Source of the DNA: Hybos culiciformis
Taxonomy: Eukaryota > Arthropoda > Insecta > Diptera > Hybotidae
NCBI GenBank assembly: GCA_964007475.1
Contig: OZ023274.1
Span: forward strand, 50,549,678-50,613,677
Reading direction: 5' to 3'
DNA: 64,000 nt
Shown: positions 19,301-29,215 of the stretch, one piece after another
Numbering within the stretch: position 1 is the first letter of the stretch
Layout of the letters: each line of letters opens with the position of its first letter
Position numbers and translations under genes: made by a program
Notes under the pieces: generated by a model
Told to the model about the DNA's origin: nothing
The model's input: the letters and a program-made list of their open reading frames with translations, nothing else
Database searches by the model: none

Positions 19301-21553
19301 TTATTTTTTTAAACATTGAAAATTTTTTACATTATGAAACTTCCGTAACGATTTATTTTGCTCGTCTTGTACTATGAGCACTTCGTTAGTTAGTCTATAG
19401 TTACTACCGCTTATTGTTGGTATATTGTATTTTTGTGTCCTGTTACTATTTTCTTCTTTGCCGAGGAATACAAAGAAGAGCTTTTCTTCGTCTTTATTTG
19501 TGTTTTCTGTGTCATTAAGGATATTTGAGCTAGAAAGATTTAATCTATTTTGGCTAGCTTGCATCAATTTAGTAACTAAATGATATGCTACTATACATAT
19601 TATCATTAATAGATTTATTAAGTTGAAAACTAAATTTGTATTGTGTACCGCAATCATATGTGGTTTGAAATGCAGAGATAAATCTGCTAATTCTGAGGTT
19701 TTCTGAGTTAGGGTTTTTACTAAATTTTTATAAGTGAAATTGTATTTAAGATAAGAGAAGTTTGTTTGAAAATTATCTAATAACATCATGTCTAGAGTAT
19801 GGTTCCTGAAGGATAATACTTCTGGAATTTCCTGGAAGTGGATTTGGGTTAAAATTTTATCTATCTTTATTTGAGTTTCTTCTCCACAAAGAGGGATAAT
19901 TGCTATTCTTTTCTCACTTATTGAGAGGCATTTATCTGCCAGTTTCAGTATAGCTTCTGTATTTCCTTTATTGGAAATACATTTTTCTAATGATTCTATA
20001 TTATTTATTATTGCAGTTGAGTTTTCGTGAAATTTTAAATGCTTATTGGTATTATTGAAATTTCCTGTTAGAAATTTAAATTCTTGTTTGTAACATTTGT
20101 TACAAAGAAAAAGGGAGTTTTTAAACGGACTGCATCCGGAGTTAATTTCTAAAGATGGAAGAATTAAAGTTGGGAGTAATTCCCATTGTACTTCAGTAGG
20201 GGTTGTGAAGACAAAGTAAGGGGTATGATTATTATATACCAAAGTGGGGTGGGGATTGAAATTATGGGATAATAAATCTGACCAATAAACAATTTTTTTA
20301 TTTAGAAACGTGTTTATTTCGTTGCAATCTTTTGTAGCAATACATTTACCTACCCATTGATGCAAGTATAAAGATTGTTTTAGAGATTGGAATAATTCCA
20401 TAGCTCTTGCTTTTGTGAGGGAAAGGATGTGTTGTGCTTGATTTTTTTGATCAAGTTTCCACATTTTTAGGTCGGCTATTAATTTTATAACTTGTATTGT
20501 GTGTTGTGTTGTCAGATATTTGTCATGGATGTGTTTTTCTAATAAATCTTGTTGCCTACTTATTTGTATTATTATTTTCTCTGTCTTCTGAAATAAATCA
20601 CTAGATATTTTAGTGTGGTTTAAAATTAGTGATTTGTATTGATTTATTTCGTGTTTTGTGTTTTCTAGATCGTTTTTGAACAACTTGAGATCTATGTTAC
20701 AGTTATCAAAGTTTATACCCCATTTTCCTAGAATACTGAAGGAAGTACATCCTTCTCTATCTTCTGCGTCTCTTTTCCTTTTTTGGGGTTTGTTTCTTAA
20801 ATTTTTATATAACTCCAGTAACCCTCTTAGTCCTACTTCGCATAGCGAAGTTTCACAAGATTTGAATTTTTCTTTAAATTCTATTGAATTTATCAATCCT
20901 ATTAAAGGTAAGTTTTTGAAATTTTCAATGATCTTATATTGATCAAAATGGATCTCTATAGAAGGTTCTTCACAAAACCATTCAAGGGTTATGTCGTCGT
21001 TATGACGAGGTTGGATTTCCCATTCTTTTGTTATAGGATAGAGAATTTCTAACATTTTTAAATTTAGTTTTTCGTTTGGGGTCAAATCTCTTTGAATTTC
21101 TTTATAGTTACTATTTCTGGTTATTTGTTGTGAAACTAAACTGATTGGGCTTAGTTTATTGTTATTTAGAGAAATACTAGTAACATTTGGTGTCAAAATC
21201 GGTGGTACTAGTATTCCATTTTGACAATCATGGATTGGATTAATGTCCTTTAAGGACTTTCCAAAGATTGGGTAAATGTGGCTATATTCCAAGATTTTTG
21301 TCGCATAGATCTCAATTTGTTTTTCGTATAATGGATACGCATTTAGTTCTGTGTCCTCGTATGCGGGTCTGTATAGATTTTGTACTAGGACTATGCTTGA
21401 ATTTACCGGAATTAAAGTCGCTAGTACCATAACCTGTCTCAATAAGCAGTAGTTTCTTATTTGAAAAAAAGTTAGTAATAAAAATAAAAATAAAAATAAA
21501 GCTAGTATAGAACCTACAAGGTACAAAAAAAAGTAACTGGCTGTGTCATCCAT
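19301..21553 (-). CDS. env: Envelope-like glycoprotein of the provirus
   Basis: An intact 750-codon frame placed after pol, as env is in retroviruses and errantiviruses. Visible features: a strongly hydrophobic N-terminal segment (about residues 7-30) that could be a signal or anchor; many N-glycosylation sequons; a dibasic KRKR at about 258-261 that could be a furin site; a long helical, coiled-coil-prone stretch after it (about 280-400); several cysteines; and a second membrane segment (about 645-668) followed by a cytoplasmic tail of about 80 residues. This is the layout of a type I viral fusion glycoprotein. No clear fusion-peptide match to the baculovirus F/errantivirus Env family was seen next to the basic site, so the family is left open. 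The start codon was taken as the first ATG of the frame. Expression is probably from a spliced mRNA. Confidence 0.75.
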   Translation of the reverse strand: MDDTASYFFLYLVGSILALFLFLFLLLTFFQIRNYCLLRQVMVLATLIPVNSSIVLVQNLYRPAYEDTELNAYPLYEKQIEIYATKILEYSHIYPIFGKSLKDINPIHDCQNGILVPPILTPNVTSISLNNNKLSPISLVSQQITRNSNYKEIQRDLTPNEKLNLKMLEILYPITKEWEIQPRHNDDITLEWFCEEPSIEIHFDQYKIIENFKNLPLIGLINSIEFKEKFKSCETSLCEVGLRGLLELYKNLRNKPQKRKRDAEDREGCTSFSILGKWGINFDNCNIDLKLFKNDLENTKHEINQYKSLILNHTKISSDLFQKTEKIIIQISRQQDLLEKHIHDKYLTTQHTIQVIKLIADLKMWKLDQKNQAQHILSLTKARAMELFQSLKQSLYLHQWVGKCIATKDCNEINTFLNKKIVYWSDLLSHNFNPHPTLVYNNHTPYFVFTTPTEVQWELLPTLILPSLEINSGCSPFKNSLFLCNKCYKQEFKFLTGNFNNTNKHLKFHENSTAIINNIESLEKCISNKGNTEAILKLADKCLSISEKRIAIIPLCGEETQIKIDKILTQIHFQEIPEVLSFRNHTLDMMLLDNFQTNFSYLKYNFTYKNLVKTLTQKTSELADLSLHFKPHMIAVHNTNLVFNLINLLMIICIVAYHLVTKLMQASQNRLNLSSSNILNDTENTNKDEEKLFFVFLGKEENSNRTQKYNIPTISGSNYRLTNEVLIVQDEQNKSLRKFHNVKNFQCLKK

Positions 21554-21822
21554 GACATGGATATTCCTACACAGCTTAACAGATCTTTACACATACTTAG
21601 ATTGTTTGTTTATTGATTATAGAGAGTAAAAAAAATTTCTTGTTTATATATATATTGATTTCGAAGAACTTTTCTTATATTGTAACAAAATTTGTATTTT
21701 TATTGTTTTTTTTCTTTTAATTTTTTTTTCTATATAAGTAATTTTCTTATAACTATCTATTTTATATATTTTATCTATATTTTATCTATATTTTTTTTTT
21801 TTTTTTTTTTTTATATATTTTC

Positions 21823-21853
<31 letters not shown>

Positions 21854-22299
21854 CAGGTAAATTGTTATACTATTTATAAATATATTTTCTTTATATATAT
21901 ATATATTTTTTTTTTTTTTATTATTATTTATTTTTTTTTTTTGTTTTTTTTTTTTTTTTTTATTGTAAAAATGAAATTCTCTTATTCTATTCAAATTTTT
22001 GTTATTTTTTTTTTTTTTTTATCTATTTGTCTATATCTATTTATAATTTTCTAGAAACAAATGTTTCTCAATTTTGTTGAAGATCAATTTTAATCAATTT
22101 TCTATTCATACATATACGTTATCATATTTTGGTTTTCTAGAAAAAATAAAATTATTAGAATAAGGATTTATTATTCATTTTTTTTTTTCGAAAGAAAAAT
22201 TTATCATTGAAGAAATCTTAAATGTTGTACCGAAAATTTTATTTTATTTTTTTATTTATTTTTTTTTTTTTTTAATTTTTATCAGATTTCCTAAGATCC
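21554..22299. other. AT-rich pol-env spacer
   Basis: About 750 bp of T/A homopolymers and TA repeats. The open frame at 21692-22054 is poly-Phe/Tyr from T runs and is not coding. On the sense strand T- and A-rich stretches upstream of env could serve as a splice acceptor region, but none stands out. Confidence 0.5.
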
Positions 22300-25200
22300 T
22301 TAAATTTTTAAGTCTTTCGCATGATATCTCCCTATAGCATTTCTACCTACTAGGTCTTTGACTTCATATATACTATTTCCTATTATCCTTAAAACTAAAC
22401 ACGGCACGAATTTCTTTCCTAATTTCGCGTTGAAATGTTTACTAAAATCACTTTGAGCGAAATTCCTTCTATACAATGTCTGTCCTACTTTGTACTTTAT
22501 GTTTTTACATTTCCGGTTGTACAACTTTCTCCCTTTCTCTTTTGCCTTTTCTAAGTTTCGTTTAACTATATCTTTTATGATTTGGAAGGATCCTGGAGGG
22601 GGTAATATTTCTGTATCCTCTCCTTCTATCATATTTAGTTTTCTTAGTAGTTTAAAAGAGCTACCATGCATTATCATGTGTTGTCCGAATAAAATGTAAT
22701 AAGGTGACATACCCGTGGCTTCGTGCACACTGGAGCGAAGAGCTGTGCTTATGCTATCTAGATCTCCGTCCCAGTTGTGTTGTTCGTCGTCTACGTAGGC
22801 TCTTATTGCGTTTAAAATTGATCCGTTTACCCTTTCACTAGCGTTAGCTTGTGGTGCATAGAAGGCGGTTAATTTGTGCTCTATACCGTAGTTTTGTAGG
22901 TAAGAATCGAAATCTTTTGAGACGAGTGGGGTTCCATTGTCACTTAAGACACTTTCCGGACATCCGAACAGACTAAAAGCTTCGTCTAACACTTTAATTG
23001 CGTTAGCTGTAGTTGCTTTTCGTAATGGTTTTATTATTACATATTTTGAGAAGGAGTCTAGTATTATGAATATGCACGTGTTGCCAGATCTTGATCTTGG
23101 GTAGGGGCCTAAGAAGTCTATGTATAGGTGTTGAAAAGGTCTTGACGGGATTTGTTTTTCTCCCATAGGTGGTCTTAGTATCTGATTTGTTGGTTTCGTT
23201 TCTTTACAAACTACACAATTTTGTATGTATTTTTTTATATCGGAATACATTCGTGGCCAATAATATTTTGTCCTTATTTTGAACAGCGTTTTTCTTAGCC
23301 CTCCATGAGCTGAGTGTGGGGGATCATGATTGTTTTCTATTACTTTGCCCACTAGTTCTTCCGGGACCCATAGTCTCCATAAACTCAGCTCAGATTCTTC
23401 TTGATTTTTTCTGAATTCTGTTCTTTTGAAAATTTTGTTTTCAATTATTTGTAAATCCGGTAAGCTATTTTTGTTGTCCTCGATTGTTTCTCGTAATTCT
23501 TTATAGTTGATAGACTCAAAAGCTTCTGAGTCTAGATCTAAATCGGGACATCTTGTTGTTATTTCTTCTATTCCGAAGGATCTTGACAGGGTGTCTGCTA
23601 CTACATTTTTCTTTCCTGCTCGATGTAGAATGTCAAATTCGAACGCCTGTAGCTTCAATGACCACCGGAAAAGTTTTCCGTGATGATCCTTGCATGTCAT
23701 TAACCATTTCAATGCTGCACAATCTGTTATTACGGTAAATTTAGTACCTTCTACGTACATTCTAAACTTTTTTATGGCTTCGACAACTGCAAAACATTCC
23801 TGTTCTGTAGCTGCCCACCTAGATTGTGTATCATTGAATTTTTTTGACATGTAGGCTACAGGGTGTTCGTTGTTTTCTTCGTCATATTGAAATACGACTG
23901 CCCCTATGCCTGATTGGCTGGCGTCAGTTTGTATGAAGAATTCTTTAGAATAGTCGGGGGGGATCAGTATAGGCTCGGAAACTAGGATTTCTTTAGTTTT
24001 ACTAAAGGCCTCTCTAGCTTCTTTTGTAAATTTGAATTTATTTTCACTATTTTTTAATTTTAAACAGTCTGTTATTGGGGCTACTATTAAGGAATAGTCC
24101 TTAATTAGTCTTTGAAACCATCCTGTCATACCAAGGAACCGTCTAGTTTGTTTTAAGGACTTTGGTTCAGGATATTCCGATATCGCGGATATTTTTCCTG
24201 GGTCGGGTTTTGTACCGTTCGCGCCGATTAAATATCCTAGATATTTAATCTCTTTCATGAAAAATTTCGATTTCTCAACATTTATTGTGAGGTTGGCTTT
24301 CCTTAGAGCGATTGCTACTTCCTTTAGAAGTTGAAAATGGCGTTCTTTTGTATCTGTTGCCACCATTAAATCGTCTAAGTAAACCTTTACCTCCTCCTTT
24401 AAATGCTGAGGAATCACTTTATCCATGAGCCGACACATGCGTTGGGCTGCGTTACAAAGTCCGAAAGGCATACGCGTGTATTGATAGAGGGGTCTACCTG
24501 GGATTGCAAAAGTAGTTTTTTCACGAGACTGTTTTTCTAACGGAATCTGCCAAAAAGCGTCTTTTAAATCGATACTACTTATGTATTTAGTTTTGTCTAT
24601 TCGTGCTAATAGGCCTTGAATATTTGGTAAAGGATATGCGTCCTTTTTCGTCAAATCATTCACTTTTCGCGAATCTAGACATAGGCGGTTTTTACCAGGT
24701 TTCCTTACTAGCACTACAGGTGACGTCCACGCACTATTACTTTCCTCTATTACCCCCATTTCTAACATTCTATCTACTTCAGCGTACATAAGTTTTTGTA
24801 TTGCTGGCGAAATTAGGTAATGTTTTTGTTTGACCGGTTCGTTTTCCTGGGTGTCAATCACATGTTCTTCCAAATCTGTGCACCCTAACCCTTCGACCGC
24901 GTAGGACGGAAACATCCTTTTTATCGCTTCTAACTCTAATTGGTCGTTTAAATCTAAATAGTGAATATTTGTGTCTATTTCTTGTATTTCTTCTATTTGT
25001 TTAAAAATTTGAGGTGCTAAATTAAATTCGGTCCAAAAGTTAACACCAAGATATAATTCTTGTGATAACTTTGGTACCACATGGATTTTTAAAGTTTTTG
25101 TGACATTATTAAAAGTTATTTGTGCTAAAATATAGCCTATTATTTCGGTTTTATTACCGGCTGCAGTTAATAGGGTATCTCTTATTTTATGTAATTTGTA

Positions 25201-26031
25201 ATTTGTATTTTCTTTTAACCATTTTGAATCTTTTCCTAAACATGAGATAGAAGCACCGGAATCCAATAGTCCTGTTAAGATTTCCTTTCCTATTTGGATT
25301 CTTGCATATGGTCTATTATCTTGAGGCATTTTTATTACTGCTGAAAGAATCCTTTTCTTGTCATCTTTTGCTTTTATATAATATTTGTTTTTCCTTGCTG
25401 ATTTCTTTGTTTTTTTCTTCGATTTCATTTCTCTTTTTGTATTTAGTCTTATTTCGCTATTATTGAAAGTAACTATTTCAGCCCTTTTCTTATCGTAACG
25501 TTGTTTTCTTATATGATAAGGAGGCCATTGTTTTCTTTCCTTTGTTATCCTTTCTTCAGTTTTTGTTCTCTTTAGAATTCCTATTACTTTCATGTTTTCA
25601 TTTTCATTTATTTCTTGTTTTTCGTTTTCAATAATTTCTTGTCTTTCAAGTTTCTCTTTTTCAATATTTTCTTTTTCTGTAATTTCTTTTTTTTTTATTT
25701 CTTTTTGTTTTTCCATATTTTTATTATCTGTATTTTCTTTTTCTTTATTTTCTTTTTCTATTATCTCATGTTGTTTTTCAGGTTTTTCTTTTTCAATTTT
25801 TTCATTTTGTTTTTCTTTTTCAATTATTTCATTTTCATTTTTAATTAATTCGTTTTTTCTGGTTTGAATCAAGTTTTGGCCTAAGTTAAAATCTGTAGAC
25901 GGCCTTTCTACAGATTGGGAAATCAGTTTCCCTGAAAGCGAACTGTTTTGTGGCAGTTTCGGCATGTTGGTGCTACTTCGTTTATCATTCCGCACCTGTA
26001 GCAAAATATCCGCCGATAGTTTGCTGGACAA
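22300..26031 (-). CDS. pol: Pol polyprotein: protease, RT, RNase H, integrase
   Basis: A 1243-codon intact frame in -1 relative to gag; translation most likely enters by frameshift at 25926-25932 rather than from its own ATG. Domains in order: a Lys/Glu-rich, repetitive, probably disordered or coiled-coil segment (about 60-150); a basic region (about 150-235); an aspartic protease with LLDSGAS (about 257); reverse transcriptase (about 395-600) with YLDD at 551-554; RNase H beginning FFIQTDASQSG (about 700); an integrase HHCC zinc module (about 895-940, HGGLRKT...CVVC); and a DDE core with D near 968, D near 1027 and E about 35 residues later. Domain order RT-RH-IN places it in Ty3/gypsy (Metaviridae). 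All expected catalytic residues are present, so it may still be active. Confidence 0.93.
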   Translation of the reverse strand: MSSKLSADILLQVRNDKRSSTNMPKLPQNSSLSGKLISQSVERPSTDFNLGQNLIQTRKNELIKNENEIIEKEKQNEKIEKEKPEKQHEIIEKENKEKENTDNKNMEKQKEIKKKEITEKENIEKEKLERQEIIENEKQEINENENMKVIGILKRTKTEERITKERKQWPPYHIRKQRYDKKRAEIVTFNNSEIRLNTKREMKSKKKTKKSARKNKYYIKAKDDKKRILSAVIKMPQDNRPYARIQIGKEILTGLLDSGASISCLGKDSKWLKENTNYKLHKIRDTLLTAAGNKTEIIGYILAQITFNNVTKTLKIHVVPKLSQELYLGVNFWTEFNLAPQIFKQIEEIQEIDTNIHYLDLNDQLELEAIKRMFPSYAVEGLGCTDLEEHVIDTQENEPVKQKHYLISPAIQKLMYAEVDRMLEMGVIEESNSAWTSPVVLVRKPGKNRLCLDSRKVNDLTKKDAYPLPNIQGLLARIDKTKYISSIDLKDAFWQIPLEKQSREKTTFAIPGRPLYQYTRMPFGLCNAAQRMCRLMDKVIPQHLKEEVKVYLDDLMVATDTKERHFQLLKEVAIALRKANLTINVEKSKFFMKEIKYLGYLIGANGTKPDPGKISAISEYPEPKSLKQTRRFLGMTGWFQRLIKDYSLIVAPITDCLKLKNSENKFKFTKEAREAFSKTKEILVSEPILIPPDYSKEFFIQTDASQSGIGAVVFQYDEENNEHPVAYMSKKFNDTQSRWAATEQECFAVVEAIKKFRMYVEGTKFTVITDCAALKWLMTCKDHHGKLFRWSLKLQAFEFDILHRAGKKNVVADTLSRSFGIEEITTRCPDLDLDSEAFESINYKELRETIEDNKNSLPDLQIIENKIFKRTEFRKNQEESELSLWRLWVPEELVGKVIENNHDPPHSAHGGLRKTLFKIRTKYYWPRMYSDIKKYIQNCVVCKETKPTNQILRPPMGEKQIPSRPFQHLYIDFLGPYPRSRSGNTCIFIILDSFSKYVIIKPLRKATTANAIKVLDEAFSLFGCPESVLSDNGTPLVSKDFDSYLQNYGIEHKLTAFYAPQANASERVNGSILNAIRAYVDDEQHNWDGDLDSISTALRSSVHEATGMSPYYILFGQHMIMHGSSFKLLRKLNMIEGEDTEILPPPGSFQIIKDIVKRNLEKAKEKGRKLYNRKCKNIKYKVGQTLYRRNFAQSDFSKHFNAKLGKKFVPCLVLRIIGNSIYEVKDLVGRNAIGRYHAKDLKI

Positions 26032-28148
26032 TCCATAAAAGCGTGTCCAGGTCCTTCACAGTTCCAGCATCTCAACTTATTTTCTGGGGTTTCTGGTCGG
26101 AATTGCTGTTTTGGTTTTGGTTGTTCATCAAATTTTTTCTTGTTGTTGCTCAAGTTATTTTGTTGATGTTTTGGTACATTTTGTATTGATTCTACTTCGT
26201 AGTAATCATTATAACTATCTTCGTACGGGTAATCGTCTTCGTACTGTATTTCCTGTACCTTGTACTTATTTCGGTCGTTGCTTGCCCTGGCATATCCTTG
26301 TTCGTCCTGATTTGCTCGGTAGAAAGTTTTTTGGTCTTTACCGGCGTCAATCAATCTGAACTTGTTCCTTAGAGCTGTTAGATTTTCAACTTCAACTGCT
26401 TGAAGAGGTTCTTTATACTCTCTTCTTACGTTAAGCTTAATTCTATTTGCTAATCGACGTTCATTTAATGGTTCGTCTAGCTTTTGGTTTAATGCGTTCA
26501 TAGCTTGTATGAATTCGCGCCAAGTTTCGCCTATTTTTTGTTTTCTATTAATTAGCTCGGTAATTTTTATATCTTCGTCTAATGCCTCTGCATATTCATT
26601 AATGAGGGCTGAGCTAAATGTTCTCCACGATGTTTCTTGTTTGTCGTGGGTTCTAAAGTATAAAAAGTACCATTTTTTTACAGTTGGGTCAAGCAGTTGG
26701 TGGAAATGGTTAATTAGGACACGATTTGAGATGTTGTGATCTATCCTTTGATTATTGACGTCTTTTACGAAGTTTTCTACTTCGTCTCCATTGAAAAATA
26801 ATCCAAACCTTTTCTTTAGGTCTAGCTCTTTTGAGTATCTGGATTCTAGTTGTTGTCTTGGTTCTTCGTTATTTCTTGCTCTGTTATTCCCAGGTCTTGT
26901 TTCTCTCCTTTGAGGTGACCTGTAATCTCTTTCTCCTGTACTGGATATTACTCTTCGTTGATTTACTTCTTGATAATTTTGTGAATTATTAGAATGAATT
27001 GAGGGGGGTCTTGCATTTTGTTTATATTGGTGCATTACCGGCGTAGATGATCTTGAGTCAGGGCTACTGGATCTATTATTTCGTGTTATCGGGGTCTCTT
27101 GTTTTGCCTTAAAATCCATAATTATTGGCTTCATTTCCTCGCTAAGGCTTTTTATAAGTTCCATTAGTTTTGATATTTTATGATCTTTTTCTTCTATGCT
27201 TTTCTTTTCTGTACCGCTTTTGATTTCTTTCTTTTTATCTTGTATTTGTTCTCTATTTTTTTCTTGAAAATTTATGTTTCCAACTTTATTTGATAGTTCT
27301 GCTATTAACTCTTGTCTTGGTATTTGTGGGAAATCTAATTTTCTATTTATTTGTATTTGTGGCATAAATTTTGGTCCAGGTCTGGTCTCTCTCCATTTTG
27401 TCCAATTTTCGCCATTATAACCTGTTTTTGTCCACTCATCGCCATTATATCCTGTTTTTGCATATATTATTGGTCCAAATGCCCCACCTTCATCTTGAGT
27501 TGCTGAGTCCGTGCCTATTTCTGAGTAATATATTTTCCGTTGTGATTTGCTTGGAGTCTCAGTTATTTTTTTTGGTCTATCTTTGTTTATTGCTCCTTTT
27601 GATTGGTTCAAATCTCCCCCTTTTTCTAAAAAGGTATAAGTTGGCACTGTTTGTTTTTCTGAAGATTTTCCATTTCCTATATTATCAGCTTCAGCTTCCT
27701 TTAATGATAGTTTACTTATTTGTTCTTTTACTTCTTTTAAGCAGGTTTTTATCACGTCTATCAGGTTTTTTATATGGTTATCTGCATCTAAATCTATTTC
27801 CAAGAAATCAAGCAATTTGAACTTATGATGCGTTAGTCTACTATGTAAAGTTACAAATTTTTCTAAACTAGGGTTTTCTATTGATTCTTGGGTTAATCTG
27901 GCTACTTCTTTAGCATCCCTTATTACTGATCCTCTCTCAAGGAATTGCAGTGGGTCTTTCGCGCCCCTGATACCACTTGTGGCTAGTCTTATTCGAGTTT
28001 GAGGCTTGTCTGTTTCCCTCAAAAGGTGTTCTTTTAATATGTTCATCGCTTCGGGATCTGAATAGGAAATCTGATTTCTCAAATATTCATATTCTAACTC
28101 TTCTATTCCTAATAATTCAGGATTTATATATAAATTTTGAGTTTCCAT
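25923..28148 (-). CDS. gag: Gag polyprotein with CCHC knuckle
   Basis: A 741-codon frame, long for a gypsy-class Gag. The N-terminal part is helical and charged. A short internal repeat of GYNG(D/E)(E/N)WTK occurs near residue 235. A Gln/Arg/Ser-rich linker precedes a retrotransposon-gag capsid-like domain (about 440-610, with TWREFIQAMNALNQKL). A classical CX2CX4HX4C knuckle (CWNCEGPGHAFMDC) and a second Cys cluster (CYRCGM...CRNC) lie near the C-terminus. The frame ends in TGA directly after the slippery heptamer, so the -1 product is Gag-Pol. The ATG at 28148 is the first in the frame and follows the leader; weak matches upstream give no better start. Confidence 0.9.
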   Translation of the reverse strand: METQNLYINPELLGIEELEYEYLRNQISYSDPEAMNILKEHLLRETDKPQTRIRLATSGIRGAKDPLQFLERGSVIRDAKEVARLTQESIENPSLEKFVTLHSRLTHHKFKLLDFLEIDLDADNHIKNLIDVIKTCLKEVKEQISKLSLKEAEADNIGNGKSSEKQTVPTYTFLEKGGDLNQSKGAINKDRPKKITETPSKSQRKIYYSEIGTDSATQDEGGAFGPIIYAKTGYNGDEWTKTGYNGENWTKWRETRPGPKFMPQIQINRKLDFPQIPRQELIAELSNKVGNINFQEKNREQIQDKKKEIKSGTEKKSIEEKDHKISKLMELIKSLSEEMKPIIMDFKAKQETPITRNNRSSSPDSRSSTPVMHQYKQNARPPSIHSNNSQNYQEVNQRRVISSTGERDYRSPQRRETRPGNNRARNNEEPRQQLESRYSKELDLKKRFGLFFNGDEVENFVKDVNNQRIDHNISNRVLINHFHQLLDPTVKKWYFLYFRTHDKQETSWRTFSSALINEYAEALDEDIKITELINRKQKIGETWREFIQAMNALNQKLDEPLNERRLANRIKLNVRREYKEPLQAVEVENLTALRNKFRLIDAGKDQKTFYRANQDEQGYARASNDRNKYKVQEIQYEDDYPYEDSYNDYYEVESIQNVPKHQQNNLSNNKKKFDEQPKPKQQFRPETPENKLRCWNCEGPGHAFMDCPANYRRIFCYRCGMINEVAPTCRNCHKTVRFQGN
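25926..25932 (-). promoter_or_regulatory. -1 ribosomal frameshift heptamer GGGAAAC
   Basis: On the minus strand the gag frame reads ..CAG GGA AAC TGA. G GGA AAC fits the X XXY YYZ slippery pattern exactly in the gag frame and abuts the gag stop. A -1 slip moves into the pol frame (GKLISQS...). This heptamer is an established retroviral -1 site. A downstream pseudoknot was not modelled. Confidence 0.8.
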
Positions 28149-28500
28149 TTTAGATTTCTTTTGTTTTTTTTTTTTTTTTTTTATTCAGATATTTTCTTTT
28201 CTTTGTTTATATATATATTTCTATAATTATTTTATTATATGTATGAATATAATTATCTATTTTTTTTTTTTTTTTATTTTCTTTATTATTTCTTTCTTTT
28301 TTTTTTCTAATAATATTTTGTATATAATTTTTCTTAATATTTTTCATTAATTTAGGTCCTTTTTAGGTATAAGAAATGCTTAATGTAGTTGTTTAGTAGA
28401 GTAAAAAAAATGTTTGATAGGAAAAGGAAGAATTTGTAGTTAGCTCTATTTAAAAAAGTATAGATTGAAATATAAAAAGAGGTTTTTGTTTTAATTTTTT
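28149..28500 (-). other. Leader segment next to gag, AT-rich
   Basis: T/A homopolymers and TA repeats immediately upstream of gag in sense. No ORF or clear splice donor is seen. Confidence 0.4.
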
Positions 28501-28510
28501 CTGGTTACCC

Positions 28511-28677
28511 CAGCATGTACAGTGTGGACTGTGCCCACATTTTATACTGAACTCACACTGCAAGGTAACTCGTCGAAATTAAAACTGTACTTATTTACAA
28601 GTACGAAAAATCAAAATCGCAGCACGTTCAGTGTGGACTGTGCCCACATTTTATACTGAACTCGCACTGGACGATGT

Positions 28678-28712
<35 letters not shown>

Positions 28713-28962
28713 AAGAAAAAGATTTTTATAGTATCTCCTGTTATCTATTCCCAGCATGTACAGTGTGGACTGAGCCCACATTTTATACTGCACTCACACT
28801 GCAAGAATAGGTAGCAGGATAACTGTTTATTTAGTGTTAGAATTTGAAATAAAGTATAGTTGTAATTGAAGTAGAATTGTAATATTGTTCGGAAAAATCT
28901 AACCCCAGCACGTTCAGTGTGGACTGTGCCCTCATTTTATACTGAACTCGCACTGCAAGGTG
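28511..28962 (-). repeat. Four dispersed hairpin motifs in provirus leader
   Basis: A motif of about 54 bp occurs at about 28511-28563, 28618-28672, 28752-28804 and 28908-28960. On the plus strand it reads CAGTGTGGACTGTGCCCACA, then TTTTATACTGAACTC, then (A/G)CACTG. It can fold by CAGTGTG with CACACTG and, internally, TGTGG with CCACA. Copies are separated by unrelated AT-rich spacers. The position between primer site and gag suggests packaging, dimerisation or translation signals; this is inference. Confidence 0.75.
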
Positions 28963-29215
28963 AAAAGTTTCTTCCAATATTATAAAAAAATTATTTAATA
29001 GAGCTATTTGAATTGGGGTTTCTTAAATATGTATTTTAACGTCTTTAATTGTGTATATAAAAAAAATTGTTTCTTTATATATTTTTTTTTTTTTTTTTAA
29101 ACATTATAATTTCAAAAAAAAAATCTTGTACTAGGCGATTTGCCTTTTACTTATTCAAAGGGCAGAGACTCGTAAATCTTCCGCCTCTTTGAGAAGGGTA
29201 GGACTCATAGTCTTA

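Noticed and set aside
21692..22054. 120-codon open frame of Phe, Tyr and Ile
   Set aside because: Made of poly-T and TA repeats in the pol-env spacer.
26031..26031. Independent start of pol at its first ATG
   Set aside because: The ATG lies within the gag knuckle region, and an exact slippery heptamer downstream explains entry into the pol frame.
27371..27820. 149-codon plus-strand frame opposite gag
   Set aside because: Shadow of the gag coding strand; Leu-rich without a recognisable domain.
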